Assembly (NCBI GenBank): GCA_914767715.1
Contig: OU612071.1
Span: 992,001-1,056,000, forward strand
Direction: 5' to 3'
DNA from: Membranipora membranacea
Taxonomy: Eukaryota; Bryozoa; Gymnolaemata; Cheilostomatida; Membraniporidae
DNA: 64,000 nt
This document shows, piece by piece, positions 1 through 13,434 of this stretch. The stretch's first letter is position 1. Each line of letters starts with the position of its first letter. Position numbers and translations under genes: made by a program. The notes beneath the pieces are model-generated. The model saw only the letters and a program-made list of their open reading frames with translations, had not been told where the DNA came from and did not search any database.

Positions 1-749
1 GACTTCCTTCATTCATCTGAGTGCAAATTCAGTGAATATAGTGGAGCTGTGAAGTCTCCCTTCCAGCATAAGCTCATCGTGTTTATGAAGCGAACTAGCC
101 TGAGGAGTCTTATTTCATTCGGGGGGGTTGGGCTTGGACTATTAGATTCTTACATTTGGGGAGGGAGGGATGGCTGAACAGGGATAGTGGGGTTCCGCCG
201 GCTAGTGATAGAGGGGATGGGCTGACTAGGGCAGGTTCTGTAGTGTGAATGCTTTTGAGTGCTACTATGACTTGCTCTCAGCTTCTTTCTGTAATTTTTG
301 GAACAGAGGGTGGGCTTTGATCTTCCACTTCTCATATACTTAATCTGGGCACATTGCAGCGTAAGACCAAATTGCACGAGTCCAACAGAGATTAAATCAC
401 CGATTGATCCTCTTCCAATTTCGGCAGCCCTCCCTTCCAGCATGGAGTGTAGTTGTAAGAGAAAAGCTCGTTTGGACATGGTACATGGGGCTTTGTACCA
501 GTTGCTTCTATAGAGATTATCAATAAGTGTCTCACCCTGAAGAGCAACGAGTCTGTTGACGGCCTTGTTGACCCTTGCGCCCTGCTGGCATCCTCCCCTA
601 CCTTTAACACAGTTGCCATGTAGACTGTTTTGTCAGACTGCGCATGTCCCCAGCAGATCCCTCTGCTGCCACCATTGTAGAGGTTTTTAGGGGGGGGTTA
701 CCCTAAGGCGGCGATACGCGCCACTGCAACCACGTACCTTGCCTATTTA
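1..749. other. No supported gene
   Basis: Short open frames occur on both strands (for example 150-479 minus and 298-513 plus) but overlap each other, lack splice context and resemble nothing I recognise. I see no RNA gene or clear repeat here. Treated as intergenic or decayed sequence. Confidence 0.4.
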
Positions 750-751
750 TG

Positions 752-908
752 CTGAGTACGCCGACTCTCTAACACGATTACGCCAACTCTATCTAAGTGG
801 AAATGTATCAAGTATGCCGACTCTGTCTGCCTGTGAATATACCGAGTATGCCGACTCTATCTGAGGGAAAGGTAACAAGTACGCCGACTCTATCTCATCT
901 GGAAATAT
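752..908. repeat. Imperfect tandem repeat around a 'gccgactct' core
   Basis: Four to five diverged units carry the core 'acgccgactctatct' or 'tatgccgactctgtct', spaced about 35-50 bp. Units differ in length and sequence, so the array is old. The 115-codon open frame from 797 is probably a by-product. Confidence 0.6.
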
Positions 909-1524
909 CACTGCCTGACTTCGGGGCTGGCCTTGGGGGGGGGGGTGGAGCTATGGACAAAGATGGTAGCCTTATTTATCTGGCCAGACAAATGGCAGGG
1001 AAGGGAAGGGATATAGACAATGTAGTAACCCTATTTATCTTGCAAGACAAATCGAGGGGGGGGGAGGGATTTGGACGATCATTACCTTATTTGTTCTTCA
1101 GCTGCAAAATACTAACTGGGAGGAACTTATTCCACTGTGTTTAGTTAAAAAAGCATAGTAGGTCATGTGATACCAACCATTGGTACTAACTGTGGAAATT
1201 TTCAATGTAAAATTACATAGATGGCTTGTATGAGTTAAAATTAGAAAATTTACTAATAATGATGAGATGGGAAGAACTAATAATAATAATAAATAAAATT
1301 TTAAATGTCCAGCTATCCACCACAACCAATCAGACGGTAGGGCAGGTAATGATTCAAGATCTGTTTTGACCTGTAGCTTTACCTGTGAGGCAATCTGCCC
1401 ACTCAAACAGTGAATTTTCACTCATTTGGTATTGTGATGCGATCAGTATCCTTTTCTCAAACCTTCACTGTTTCAATATGAATGAATCTAGGGATTCTTT
1501 ACAATCTTTGATGGAAAACGCCCA

Positions 1525-2055
1525 AAACGGCCTGCAGCCCAAAACGGCCCGCGGCCCAAAACGGCCCGCGGTGAAAAACGGCCCTGCATGATTTATGAGT
1601 TCTCAAAGTCCCAAAACCTCTAAAAAACGAGTTAAGTCAACAAATTTAAGTTTTAGGGAAAAAACCTTAAGTTTTGGGAAAAAAAACTTAAGTTTTTGGG
1701 AAAAAACTTAAGATTTAAAACTTTAAAAAAAAACGGCCCAGCATGATTTTTGAGTTCTCCAAGTCCCAAAACCTCTTAAAAACGAATTAAGTCAACAAAT
1801 TTAAGTTTTAGGGAAAAAACTTAAGATTTTGGGAAAAAGTTTTTAAAACTCAAGTTTTCAAATTTTTCAAAAAAGCAGCCAAGTATGATTTTTGAGCTCT
1901 CCAAGTCACAAAGCATATATAAAACAAGTAACATCAACAGACTTATGTTTTTTGGGAAAACACTTGATTTTTAAATTTTGATTTTAAACAAAATTTTTAC
2001 TTACGAGTTCTTCCAGTCCTGAAAGCTCTGTAAAACAACAAGTCAACAAAGCCAA
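1525..2055. repeat. Decaying tandem repeat, units about 115-155 bp
   Basis: The array opens with three short 'cccaaaacggcccgcgg' units (1525-1575). Larger units then begin near 1576, 1733, 1873 and 1989. Each contains 'gagttctc.aagtcccaaaacctct', 'aagtcaacaaa' and A-rich tracts of the 'aagttttagggaaaaa' type. The first two are close copies; the last two are diverged and shorter. No coding potential seen. Confidence 0.65.
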
Positions 2056-2324
2056 GTAAACTGTAACCTTATAGAAATAAATGTAACAGTTGACATGGCT
2101 TAGGACAATAAAATACTATGTAAATGCAAGGATGTTTAACTTACGCGCATATAATTTGTTTGTTTTCATAGTACATTTCTCGATGTAGTTTACACCAGTG
2201 TAACATGCAGTGAGGTTTCACTAATCATATTCTGCTCCTTCTATCGCAATTGCAGATATGCCTATCTCATCAGCCTGATTGCAATGAACCCTAGTAGGTC
2301 TTTGAGGTTTTTCGTACGATTAAA

Positions 2325-5300
2325 TTAATCAAAGGCTGATAAAATTGACCTATTTATTTTCAGAAAACGTTTATTCCTTATCCTGGTGGCCTCTCCCACC
2401 TTCACCAGCTGCACCTGTTTCATGGCCTCCTTTGCCTCTAAAGCAAGCCTTGCCATAAGCTTCCATGTGATTGATTTTGCTTTGGTTAGGTCATTCAGCC
2501 GTTTGTGGTAGCCTGTGGAGGGATAATACAACCAAATGGCAATATGAAGATTGGCAGTGAATCACAAAATTAGTAATACCAACACACAGGCAGATTGTCA
2601 GGTCCTCAATTACTTCAGCATTGTTAGAAAAGATGCTAAATACTATTATTGTGTTGATCTGAAATGTGTTCAGTAAGAAAATAAACAACTCGAATCATTT
2701 TTTTGGAAAGACATAAAAACATTGTGGATGAATACGCAACAAGCATTGTAAACATGCGTTGCATTCCCTTTGATGATCCTTGGATTTTCCCTACCTTCCA
2801 AGTCATTATTGGCACGTATCTTTACTGAAACCTCTGTTGGCTTCCATCTCCAAACATATTCATAATACAACAACAATTCTTCGGCAGGGGCTGACTTTGC
2901 CATTTCTCTTAGCCAACCTAGTGCTGGAACCACTCCCTCAGGTGGAAGTAGCGCCAGTCCCATTACCATCTGTACAAATTGTTCAATATTTCCTGTACCA
3001 TCCTGTGTTTCAAAATATAGGGGATGTTTAGTTTTAAGCATGACCAGATATAACATAATCTGGGCTAGGTATTTGATTGATTTTGCACCTGTTGATAACT
3101 GCTTTATAACTGGCACAGGCTTATCTAGTATAATCTGCTGCGAGAAGCGTTGTAGCGTGTAATTATAAGCCGCTTACTATAAAAGGGGCGGAACGTAGAC
3201 CACTAAACAAACAGTTTTCCTTCGCGAAGCTGTAAATAATCGCACGTGTCCCTCTTACCTGGAACATCAAGATGAGCTCATCCAGTCATTTTTTTGGTTT
3301 TTGCAACAATTTATTGTAATTAAAATCAAAGGACTAAAATAGTGAAATAAAATAAGGCAGCGGCATGGTCAGATTAGTCCAGGACTAGTATGGCGACCAT
3401 CCGATTATCGGGAAAACGAAGGCTACTCAACAAGAAGCTAACCACACCCCCACAGCGAGGACGCCAACCTCCCACGCAAAGCAGAAGGAGCCGCCCTCTC
3501 CTCCCCCAGTAGGTGTAAATTCCACAGGTTAACACCTGTGGTTAACATTGACCTCTCCCCTCTACAGTTGTTGGCTCTCTTTGGGGAAAATTTTTCCTTC
3601 GACCTAGTGGCTGTAATGGCAGGGGTTTGAATTTCTAACTCCCCATTAAGGCGAGTATTAAGTTTGTGTGTTGGGGATGTTTTACGATATTTTATTGGGA
3701 GCATCTAGCAGAGGCATCTTACTGTTAGCATGGTTTACATAGAAAGGAAATAGCCACTGCATTGTGGTCATTATAAAAGAACAAAAAGAATCTGACATCA
3801 CATCCTGTGATGTCTGTTAGCAGACTAATTAACTGTCATCGTTAAGGCATGGCATATATAACATTGCCTCCCCTTTAAGAGGGTTTATATCTCCCTGGGG
3901 GCTTATCGACTCTCACCTGGCGATTAAACTTGTTATGCCAGCCTGAAAACGGAAACAATATTATTCAATAGGCACACATAGCTCCTGTTTTAAAGAAGCC
4001 TGTGATTATTATTTACTTTCAAGCTATAGTAACGCCTCCCAATATTTGGTATCATATTGGATGTCTTGGGCTAATCAAGAGCACTGTCTCTTGATTAACC
4101 AGATACCTCCAATAGGACTTGTGGCAATATTTTAGATAGCCTATGAATTCAGTTTTACCGATGAGCTTCATTCAAGTAAATTTTCATTGTCATGCTATTA
4201 GCAATTCTTCTACTACCTAAGCAATATGTCATATACCAAAAGGCGCTACTATAGCTTTAACTTTATGATTTAAAGCATAGATTTTTGTAACACAGAAACA
4301 AAATGTTGGTTGTTGCTCATTGCATACTGAGTGATGAACCTTTCTGATCAAGTGAAGATTGCTTTACAAGGTTTTTGTTCAAATATGAACAACCTTAAAC
4401 GAATTGTGAAATTGAATGACAGTTACCTTCCAGAGAGTTATTTGTCCTTATCGCCTGTCGATACACACTCCAGAATTTTGGCTCAAATCTTCCATTGAGC
4501 CATGTAATCTCAAAATACTCAAACAACTGCCTAAAGTGAGGCTCGTTGTTCTCCGCGACCACATAGCGATAAGCTTCCTGAATCAAGTGGACTGGTAGGT
4601 AGGAGAGCCCCCACAGAAACCCACAAACACGACGAGTGTTTTGGTGATGGCGATAGCCTGATGCGAGACCTGTAACATTAACCATGCACTATCAAGTTTT
4701 TGCATATTTATAATCATAATATTATTATTAATCATAGTCATAGTTATTTATGCATAACGTTGACTTCTTACCAAGCTTTTGCACCCTGCGCCAGATGCAT
4801 TTCTGGAAATGGAAATTACATCCGACTATATGTACTCCTTGAAACTCTGCTGAAGCAGCAGTCCAGATCCCTAAACAGACAAATGAGAAGATTTACAGCT
4901 CAGTCAGGTGTGTTATGATATTCTTTCACGAACAATTTAATTGTGTACCTTTCTCAAAATCGATGATGATGGTTTGAACATTGAGATTGGCGATTTTCTT
5001 TAACTCATTGAACACCTACAAGAAGGCATAATGGAAAATATAATTGGAAAGCAGTCAGGCATTCTTTAAAATACACCAAACCCGAATTTAAACACACAGT
5101 CTCAAATAAATACAGTGGAATAGTATAGTAATATTAGAAGATGTCAAGAATTATTTGATACCAAGCTACTAGTTTGGAGAGGTTAATCGTTAAAGGAAAA
5201 AAATGTCAACAATTGCACAAAAATCCTACTTCCTCTACATTAAATCTGAAAGTCAGCAACAGACCAAAGTGTCTTACACGCAAGCGATCAATCCTGCTAT

Positions 5301-7331
5301 AGAGAATAATTAGCATGGTCATTAAAGTGAGGCTCTTCAATTGCCAAATCCGAGGAAAGCAGTTAAGAATAGGATCAGGTAACCACTTGACGACCTGCAC
5401 AGGAGAAATTTCTGAATAATTTTTGTTCAACTTTAACATATTAACTGGTTTGCAATTAATAATGGCGTGATCTTAAACGAGATAGTCTGATCAGTGGGTG
5501 ACCTGTCGCTAATTAATCAGGATATCTAACCATCAAATAGTCTGCCTGCTGCTTTGAAGACATAAGGACATATACGGAGGGTAGTTGCTTTCCCCCATTG
5601 GCTGTTCTAACAAAGCAGTTTATTGTCAGAAGTTGTTGGAAAGGTTTGACAACTGTCTTGAAGGTTCCATCTATACCCCTACAATTGAAATTAGTCATGC
5701 TGAAGAAAGAGAATAATATATTGAAAATACAACAATATTATGAAAAGAGGTGACAAAAGGAAGAAGACCTGCAAACATGCAAATTCAATATTTGGCCGGC
5801 TGCATCGATAGATGCTGTTTGTTGAGACAGGATGACTTTCTAAATTACCAAGGCCCACGCATCCCATACAATGTAGTGATTCTCCTCTACAAACAACAGT
5901 GAACCACTTGAATTCCTAGACTCAGGTTCGGTGGCAATGGTTCCTTCAATTATTGTCATTTCAAACTTTGGTGCTTCCTGCCCTCGGTCTGGTTGATTTG
6001 CATAGCAAGATACACCATCGGTATTTCGGTATTATAACGTTCCGTATTATGAGATCTGACTATAAAATATATCTGCATTGTTACTTTGCAGTAACACTCA
6101 AACTACCATATTTCCGAGTTTGTAAGAAGTCTGAGCTGCCTATTCGTGGCAAAAATGAGTGCTCTGCCCCCTGATGGCCCTCTCACATCTCCAACCAGGA
6201 ATCCGGGGGAGTTAGGCATCTTAAAGATAAAACATTGTCAAATGAGTAACTGTGCAGAATTAGATATAAATCTTTTCAATGTTGATGGAAACCAAGTTGA
6301 ACATAAACTTGTGGTTTGTGAGCCGCCTGTTATAAATCGTTGGGAAAAGGATTTTCAAACATTGTTGATCAGCTTGTTAAGACCTACAGACACAGCAATG
6401 CTCAAGTTTGGTAAACAATTCATTTTCAAAACAGTCTCTCTGCAAAGCAAGAGCAACTATGCACATAATATGACACCTCTATTGACTAACACATTTCATC
6501 CTGAGTAAGTGTAACATGCATAATTCTATACCAATTCTTTTGATGAGCCATATACCTCAAAACTTAAGTTGGCTGGCTGTGACTGTACTGTGTTGGCCCT
6601 TCTCCTTTGTATCAAACGGCGCAAGTTTCTGCGATTTGCGGCTTGGGGTATAACTGCAGTTTCTTCATAAGGGTTCTTAACAGCCCTATCAACAATTGTT
6701 GATGTCGGGGCAAACGTATCCTCATTTACTAACTTTTCTGCCTGGTAGAATCAATAAACAAACATCACACTATCAGATAAACACATCTGTTTCAATGCAA
6801 GTAATCTGTAACATTCATAGATTATTATTGTCAGAGAGCAGACAAACTTTATAGTTTGCCTATAGTGTCAACTACCATACCTCTCTAGCGATGCGAGCAC
6901 CTTCTAGTGGTTTCCTATAGGCAGGATGATTGTGATCCCCTCTACTTATATTGAATGCTCCATTCGACTCTTTCACCATTGCTTTACACTTTGTTGGCTT
7001 GCCATACCTCGCACAACGCCATGAAACTACCACTTCCTATCAAGAGATCAGGAAAGTATACAGTAGTCATGTCAAGCCAACAGACAATTTCAGTACAATT
7101 CATGGTTTTATTATGAAATTTGTCAGTTGCATTTTATTGGCAGCTTATTCCAAAATCAGGAAAATATGTTTATGTTCGGTAGTTGGATGTCGCTGAAGTA
7201 CCTCACAATCCCTGTTCTTCTTAACATAGCGATGTCCTAGATGTCGATCGATTAAGCAATCCCCTTTACGCTGGGTCGCTGCTCTCACTAACGCAAATCT
7301 CGGACCATCGATAACTATATCTATACATTGC
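2325..7331 (-). CDS. FLYWCH zinc-finger / MULE transposase-like gene, multi-exon, probably decayed
   Basis: Minus-strand exons with good splice sites build a FLYWCH-MULE protein. Exons 7202-7331 and 6881-7036 give the FLYWCH finger (VVVSWRCARYGKPTKC ... GDHNHPAY). Exon 6556-6741 gives the basic linker. Exon 5531-5678 holds the DDE-type start DGTFKTV. Exon 4949-5015 ends in IIIDFEK, 4772-4870 carries VGCNFHFQKCIW, 4427-4669 carries ITWLNGRF and RTNNSLEG, and 2325-2512 gives the C-terminal GYHKRLND helix. A second, homologous exon-like block (2795 to about 3165, ending RANNDLEG) precedes the last exon, so either a second transposase copy has merged in or the block is an alternative exon. The join before DGTFK (about 5849-5990) needs either a 38-nt exon or a 1-nt frameshift. 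Such genes are usually transposon-borne; domestication cannot be told from here. Stretches between the exons hold nothing else clear. Confidence 0.65.
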
Positions 7332-7539
7332 CTGAAATGTGCATTATGATATATGTTATGCAGTATGTATGTGCGTAGGATTTAGCTGTTTAATCATTTT
7401 TTTGTATTTTATGAAGCTATGATAAGGATAATTAATTTTCCACTCTGACAAAGTATGAAGATTCTGCAACACTTTTGTGTTTTGCCTGTGAGCAACTGCT
7501 CTGACCCGAGAATAGTGACAATAATACCGTTATACCTCA

Positions 7540-7862
7540 CCTATAAGGCCCGTGCCTTATAGATGAAGGCGCCTTAGAGAGTGGAGCATAATATGCGCCT
7601 ATATTATAGCATCTATAGCACCTATTTGAAGCATCTTTATATTTGACTTAGACCAAAACGTTGGTTTGAAAAGGAAAGCTGCATAGCTCAGTAGACAGAG
7701 CGCCTACCTTGTGAACACAATGTTGCGGGTTTGGATCCGATCGAGGTCAGTTTTTTTTCCAAAGGGATGCCTTGTAGCTGTGGGGTGCCACATAACTGAA
7801 GCATTTTTAAATTTTCCAAGGAAGGTGCTTCACTTATAAGGCCGGTGCCTTATAAATGAGGT
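7540..7862 (+). mobile_element. tRNA-derived SINE copy 1, bracketed by a palindromic repeat
   Basis: At 7680-7750 the sequence has a tRNA-like A box (tagctcagtagacagag) and B box (gggtttggatccgat), then 'gaggtca' and a T run. The tail 'ataactgaagcattttta' matches copy 2 near 9735-9775. It sits between two copies of a palindrome, 'ataaggcccgtgccttat' near 7542 and 'ataaggccggtgccttat' near 7833, which may be ends of an older host element. The tRNA fold is poor, so it is a SINE and not a working tRNA gene. Confidence 0.6.
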
Positions 7863-8742
7863 ATTAAAGTATTACTAAAGCTAGATCCTGATGCTGAATC
7901 CTTGTTGAATCTTCTTGTCAGCGATTATAATATATGTTACAGACATTTAGAATATGATGTTTCTCAACATTTTTACCTATCATCGTCAAGTATGGCCTCC
8001 TCCGATAGTTGCATTGCATCTTTTTCTTTTTCTATGAAAGAGATTCTGGTGCGATTGACAATATTGGAAAAAAGAATAAAACAGGACAAATTGAAAGATT
8101 TACATAAAACAATATCATGTCTTAGAAACTGACTTGCTCATCAGACAGGTCTACCCATACTGTTCACTTGACAGAGCCCGTGATCCAAAGAGCTTTTTTA
8201 TCTGTGATAAACAAAATAACAAATTTAATACCTCCACGTTGTCTAGTTGTTGCTTTGATTTGTCTGTGACTTGTCGCTTCAACAAAAGAACCTGTCTTTG
8301 CAGCCAAACCTATTTGTAGAAAGTTATAAATTGATCAATGAGCCAATGTCATTGACTTATATGCAGTTACGATAATGTAATGATACATATCAATGTTATA
8401 AATAAAACCAAACATCATGTAAGTTTTAATATCTATTGAAAACTGTGCAAAAAGATGAGGTCATTGCAGTTATGGTCTAATCTTTTATTACAATAAAGTT
8501 TCCTTCTTCCACCAGTCATTGAACGTACCAGACAGTTCTTTGTGTTTAGGAATATTTGGAGATTGGTCTTGTTTCACCTTAGTTCTTGCTGATACGAATG
8601 AAAAACCATCCTGTCCTGCATCTACATGGCAAACATTTTCAATACAGTTGTTCAGATGACTTCAGTTCTTCAAGTAACTTTCATAGTTTTGACTCATATA
8701 ATGACCCTAAAAAGAAGTGCTGTGACAACCGCTCATGTTGCT
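7863..8742. other. Intergenic, no supported gene
   Basis: Short plus-strand frames (7902-8132 and 8134-8319) show no recognisable motif. The next gene upstream on the minus strand ends at 8743. I see no repeats or RNA genes. Confidence 0.4.
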
Positions 8743-11700
8743 TTATTTTATGCTCATAGTTTGGTTGAAAATCAAGATGGATATAGGAGGATAGAATAAC
8801 CAAATCATGAGTAACTGCGGTTTGCTAAGAGAAATATCTCCAGTTGCTTCTGAGCTGTATCCTGAGAAACTGTTGGTCTCGGCTAACCTATAAAATAATA
8901 TCCTTAATTTAGATGAACAAGCATCTCACAGCAAAGCGGATAATTACAACTAATGATCCTATTCTGAAGGTTGTTTATTTTCTTTTAAAATTTCAATACA
9001 ATCAATAGCAGATTATGCACTTACATTGTTTCGTCTGTTTCATGTAAATCTGAGTAGGGTGATGAATCTTGATAACGCCAAATTTCCAGATCAGTGTTTG
9101 CATCATGAAGATCTGCAATGACGTGTTGATTATCAAATTCGTGTTTCTTTTCTTTTCCTATTGAAAGGACAGAATAAGATATTCAGATGAACAGCTAGTA
9201 GGCAAAGAGGCAGTAAACAGTACAGTTAAACATATTATTCACCGTCAACAGAAAATGATTCTGCAAAGTATGAATCAAAATTCAATAATGGTAAATTTTG
9301 CATCCTACTATTAAATCAATTAATTGGTTACTTACCGGTGTCATCCTGTGTTTCAGTCATTGTACCAGTTGGTATGAGTGTATGGGTTTTCCTATACCTT
9401 GTGAAAAAGAAGCATAACTTTCAAATTTTGTAAGATTTTCTTGAACTTCCATAACATCAATGACAATATTTAGGACATCCTGAACTGCTGTTGAATTAAG
9501 GTACATAGCTATGCATATGCATTATGTATGGATTATTGTATTTGCATTTACTAAATAATAGAACATTTATAGAATTAATTTTATCACTAGACACTCAGCT
9601 ACTGTAATCAGTGGCGTATATTAGCACTCACGGCCCACAGATTTCCGTGAGTGGCTGAATAGCTCAGTGTGTAGAGCGTCTGCCTTATAATCACTGGAAT
9701 AAGATTGTTGTGGGTTCGAATCCCATCAAGGTCAGTTTTTTTTTCAAATGGGTGCTTTATAACTGGAGCATTTTTACCGTAATCTTCTACTGCTATTGAG
9801 TTGTTTCCTGAAAGGACCCAACAGCTCAGTGAGCTATTGAAATACCTCTCTGCTTGCACTATTTTGCTACCGATATGCAAAAATTTCCGCCACGGCGTGT
9901 GGATCGGGCTGCGCCCGATTATTATGCTCATCTCTGAAAAGTCAGTGAGTGAAATTTTTTAGAATTTACGCCCCTGACTGTAATATGAGCATAACTTCCT
10001 TGTCCATTGAAAAGTATTAAAATTGAAACATCAATGATTGATTCAAAATTTGCTTACAGTGCTGTTGTTGTAGATCGTACAGCATATTTGTATGGGCGGC
10101 AAATTACGCTCAAGGCTGACTTTACTGTTGGTTTGCAGTGTTGGATTGCAAGCTTTCCGGCTGAGGCTATCTGATTGATTAAGCTAGGATAATCTTCAAC
10201 TCCTATTGACTGCCCCTCCCTGCCACTCCTGATCATGTTGTTGTCATATATCTGTGATGTCAGCGCTGATTTGAACACTAAGTTGCCTGACTTGGGATCC
10301 CCAGAATGAGTCCGAGCATGCATGTCATTAGTTTCTGATACTTGGTCAACTCTCTGTAATATAGTTCCCTGTGACGATATTGGCTGGTTTTTTGCTGGTT
10401 CTACTGGTGCAGGTTTACTTGAGGTAGTAGGCAGAGACCTGTTATATAGGCTGTATCCTGATTCTAGGAGCGCATGCTCCTCAGTGCTCTCCCTTGCAAA
10501 TTCACTCTGTGAAGGCATTGGGTATATTTGTGAATTACCTGCAGCTCTCTGAATCTGTAGAAGCAGGTTGTCCGAATCTGTATGAATCTGACTGTCTTCA
10601 AGACTGTTTTAAAAAAATACATATTGATCCTCTCTCTGGCTTTTGTCATCTTCTAAAAACATGCTAATGCTGCTATTGTTGCCAGTTGTCTCTGATGGTA
10701 GTGTTGGAAGTTGTTTTTTTCCCACGCTAGTTGGCCAAACCTTGTCTTGTTTCCTCTGAGCATCCTCTGCAGCTGTAATGTTTTGATTGTCATGTTTCTG
10801 TTTCTTTGCTTCAATCGGAGGAGCAAGAACTTGAAAGCAGTTGCCCATGGTTTCATCCAAGTGTCTCTTTGCTGTGGACGTCTTATCTCTGGGAACCTTG
10901 ACCTGTGAGCCGTGTTGCGGGGTGGCGACCATGAGATTTCGGCTGGTCTCTGTTATGCTTGGGTGATGTATTTGCCTGTCTCCAATAATTCCCATTTCTT
11001 GTGTATGATCGACTTTAGGATGTGCTGATTCTCTTGCAAGCTGTGTTTGAGTTTGTGCTTTGGCAGATTTCCTTCCTGAGACTACTCCCTGTGACTCTAG
11101 AAATGGTCAGCTTTGTCTATCATTCTTGGGCTCTAGATTGCTTGCTATTTCTTCTGTTTGAACACTTAGTGGCCTTCCTAGCTGTGCGACCTTTAAGAAA
11201 TGTTCTAAAAATTTACAAATAATTATGATCTATGGAGTTACTTAAATCCTATGATTGTAACTGTTGTATTACTTTTCAGTTTTGCACCAAGATCTCATCT
11301 ATCTGGCTTCTTTCATTAACAATTTCAAACGTCATGGACAGAAAAAATGTAAAGCAAAAAGGTGTCACATAATTAAACGTTTATTTTTGATGCTCTTGCT
11401 CACCAACCAATAAAGTGAGCTAATGAATTTTTTATGCACATTATCTCAGTGTTGGATGTGTACTTATAAGAAGTGTAAGCGGCAGTTATTCCACTAACAC
11501 CGACAATGAATTGCTTTCCGTATCCATGTACATTTTTTAATTCAATTAACAAGATATCGGCCGAAAGTAAAGAAAGATTTTTTTAACAATCATCTTTGGG
11601 TACCTGTGTGTCGTTTGGTGCATAAAAGAGCATATACGGATGTGAGCGCTTCAGAGATAGCGCTGATATCTTTGACACCTGCAAACACACAAATAATATT

Positions 11701-13434
11701 GAGTCAAAGTTCTCTTCGGTAAAATTATATGAGGAGATTGAAGATTTTCCCTTGCTAGCATATCAGAATTATCATATCACCAGCAGGTTATTTATGCTGT
11801 TTATGCATTGAATGGGTATTAATATATGGGTATTAATGGGTATTAATATATAAAGTGCAGTCTGATTCCAAATGTAACATGCAGCGTAGATCTGAAAACT
11901 GCGCTTAAAGTGCAGTGTATTTTTACCTTCTCATCATTTATCTCAAACCATTGGCCCTTATGCTTGACTATAGAGTAGTAGTGCCCGGAATGCAGATCAG
12001 CTCCCTTGTGTACAACTGCTGCATAAAGAGTGTAACCTCTGCTATGACCATGTCTCTGAAATTATAAGTGTGTCGGTGTATGGCTCATTAACTAGTTACA
12101 CAGTACGTAGATGTGCATTGTGCTTCATTTGAAATGTGATATGGAGAGATGGAACTTTTGATCGTATCTCATGAAATTCCTGGTATATAAATGTAGTCTA
12201 TGAATAATATTCAACATAATTGAATGAATAACATACATCGGTTATCTGAATCCTCTGCTGCATTGATATCAAGGTCTTCTTTTTCTCACTTGCGCCACAG
12301 ATGTTGAAAGTCACTGCGAGAATGTCTGGTAAATTCAGAAAACTTGATATCTTTTCTGCTGTAGTGTTTAGTGGACAGCTGCAAAAGCAATGGGTTTTTT
12401 GTGAGTTATAATCTTAACTTGGCACGGCAGGTAGTAAATGCACTTGGGACTCAACCCTTTATCATATTCTGATGATTCAAAATTGTCTGAGATTACATAT
12501 CGCTCCTTACAATTAGAGCCTGAAATGTTAAATTATATTTATCTGCTCAGCATCGCTCCAAAAATGGCTAGAGTGGATGAGAAAGTATCATTTTTGTCAG
12601 CAGCAATCAGCATTAGATGAACTGTACTGGAAAAATGTTTATTTGCTGGAGGGTTAAGGTAGTTTGAATTTTCATTCAATGCATATGAACAACACAAATT
12701 TTTTATTGTTATTTATCATTTATTGGAACACCCAACAGATATAAGATTGACATATCCAGTTTACAAAAATTTTTTTCAAGGCTCAGATTCACTTACTTCG
12801 GGCAATCGTAATCCCTTATGGATGATGAACAGAATCTCTTCAGTGCATTGCTAGTGCTGTCAACTCTCCCCTTTGAAAAGTTAATATGAATGTAAACAAA
12901 ACACATTTTGAGTTGCAATCAGGAAACTGTTGTTCTATTCATTTTCTCAACACTATCAGATATTGTGCAGCAGCACTGACTGAAGTCAATCACACCAGTA
13001 TTGATAAACAATACTCAGTGTCTTGAAATTGCAATAGTATCATTTGTAGGCATTGTGTAAGCACAGCATTGGATGTAAGAGGTGGATCCAATCTGTAGAT
13101 CACTTGCCTCTCGTTATGCACCTATTGAAGGTACATGAATTCAGACTTGTTGCAGTTCACTAATTGTCTACTGGGTAGGCCAACCAAACCTGTGGCACTT
13201 AACAGAAGGTCAAAACAATAACTGTAATTGACAGTGTCTGTCCAGAAAAACCCATTGAAATTTCTCTGATGATACCTTTTATACAATGAACGACGAAATG
13301 CTCCACGCTCATAACTCACCTTGACATTCAACGGAAGAGACACAAATTTTTCTGCAAAAACATTAGTGTGATTGCAGGCACAACATCTCACAGAGCTCTG
13401 CATAACTTTATCAAACAAGTTATATATGTGCGCA
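8743..13434 (-). pseudogene. Ubiquitin-specific protease (USP), 3' two thirds, two in-frame stops in the C-terminal exon
   Basis: Nine minus-strand exons join with matching phases: 13320-13434, 12797-12870, 12237-12378, 11927-12055, 11604-11678, 10058-11229, 9336-9397, 9025-9157, 8743-8887 (stop TAA 8743-8745). They encode the USP fold: a zinc knuckle pair (CCACNHTN ... DYDCPNCP), the LPDILAV strand, the catalytic His box (VVHKGADLHSGHYYSIV), the WFEINDEK strand with the Asn/Asp residue, and the closing SHPYMLFYAP. A long Ser/Thr/Gln-rich tail follows. The 390-codon tail exon is open except for TGA at 11107-11109 and TAA at 10609-10611. The Cys box exon (expected GNTC) was not found upstream, where a LINE relic lies; a weak exon near 13860-13890 (FLEWLIQS) and an ATG exon at 14630-14665 could belong. 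USPs remove ubiquitin from proteins. Either a pseudogene, or a gene ending at the first stop. Confidence 0.7.
9643..9790 (+). mobile_element. tRNA-derived SINE copy 2, in a USP intron
   Basis: The tRNA-like head has A box 'tagctcagtgtgtagagcg' and a near-perfect B box 'gggttcgaatccc', followed by 'aaggtca' and a T run. The tail 'ataactggagcattttta' is shared with copy 1. It lies in the intron between USP exons 9336-9397 and 10058-11229. The acceptor stem does not pair convincingly. Confidence 0.65.

Noticed and set aside
5206-5439. 77-codon minus frame between transposase exons
   Set aside because: The transposase reads directly from ADYLM to VFNELKK without it, in phase, and the peptide has no family similarity I can see.
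6146-6508. 120-codon plus-strand frame opposite the transposase gene
   Set aside because: No family recognised; it lies in a transposase intron on the other strand. A short stretch (GNQVE.KL) resembles 40290-40330, so it may be an unknown repeat, but I cannot support a gene.
9643-9735. Functional tRNA gene with a TTATAAT anticodon loop
   Set aside because: The acceptor stem fails to pair and a second copy with the same non-tRNA tail exists at 7680-7830, showing a SINE.
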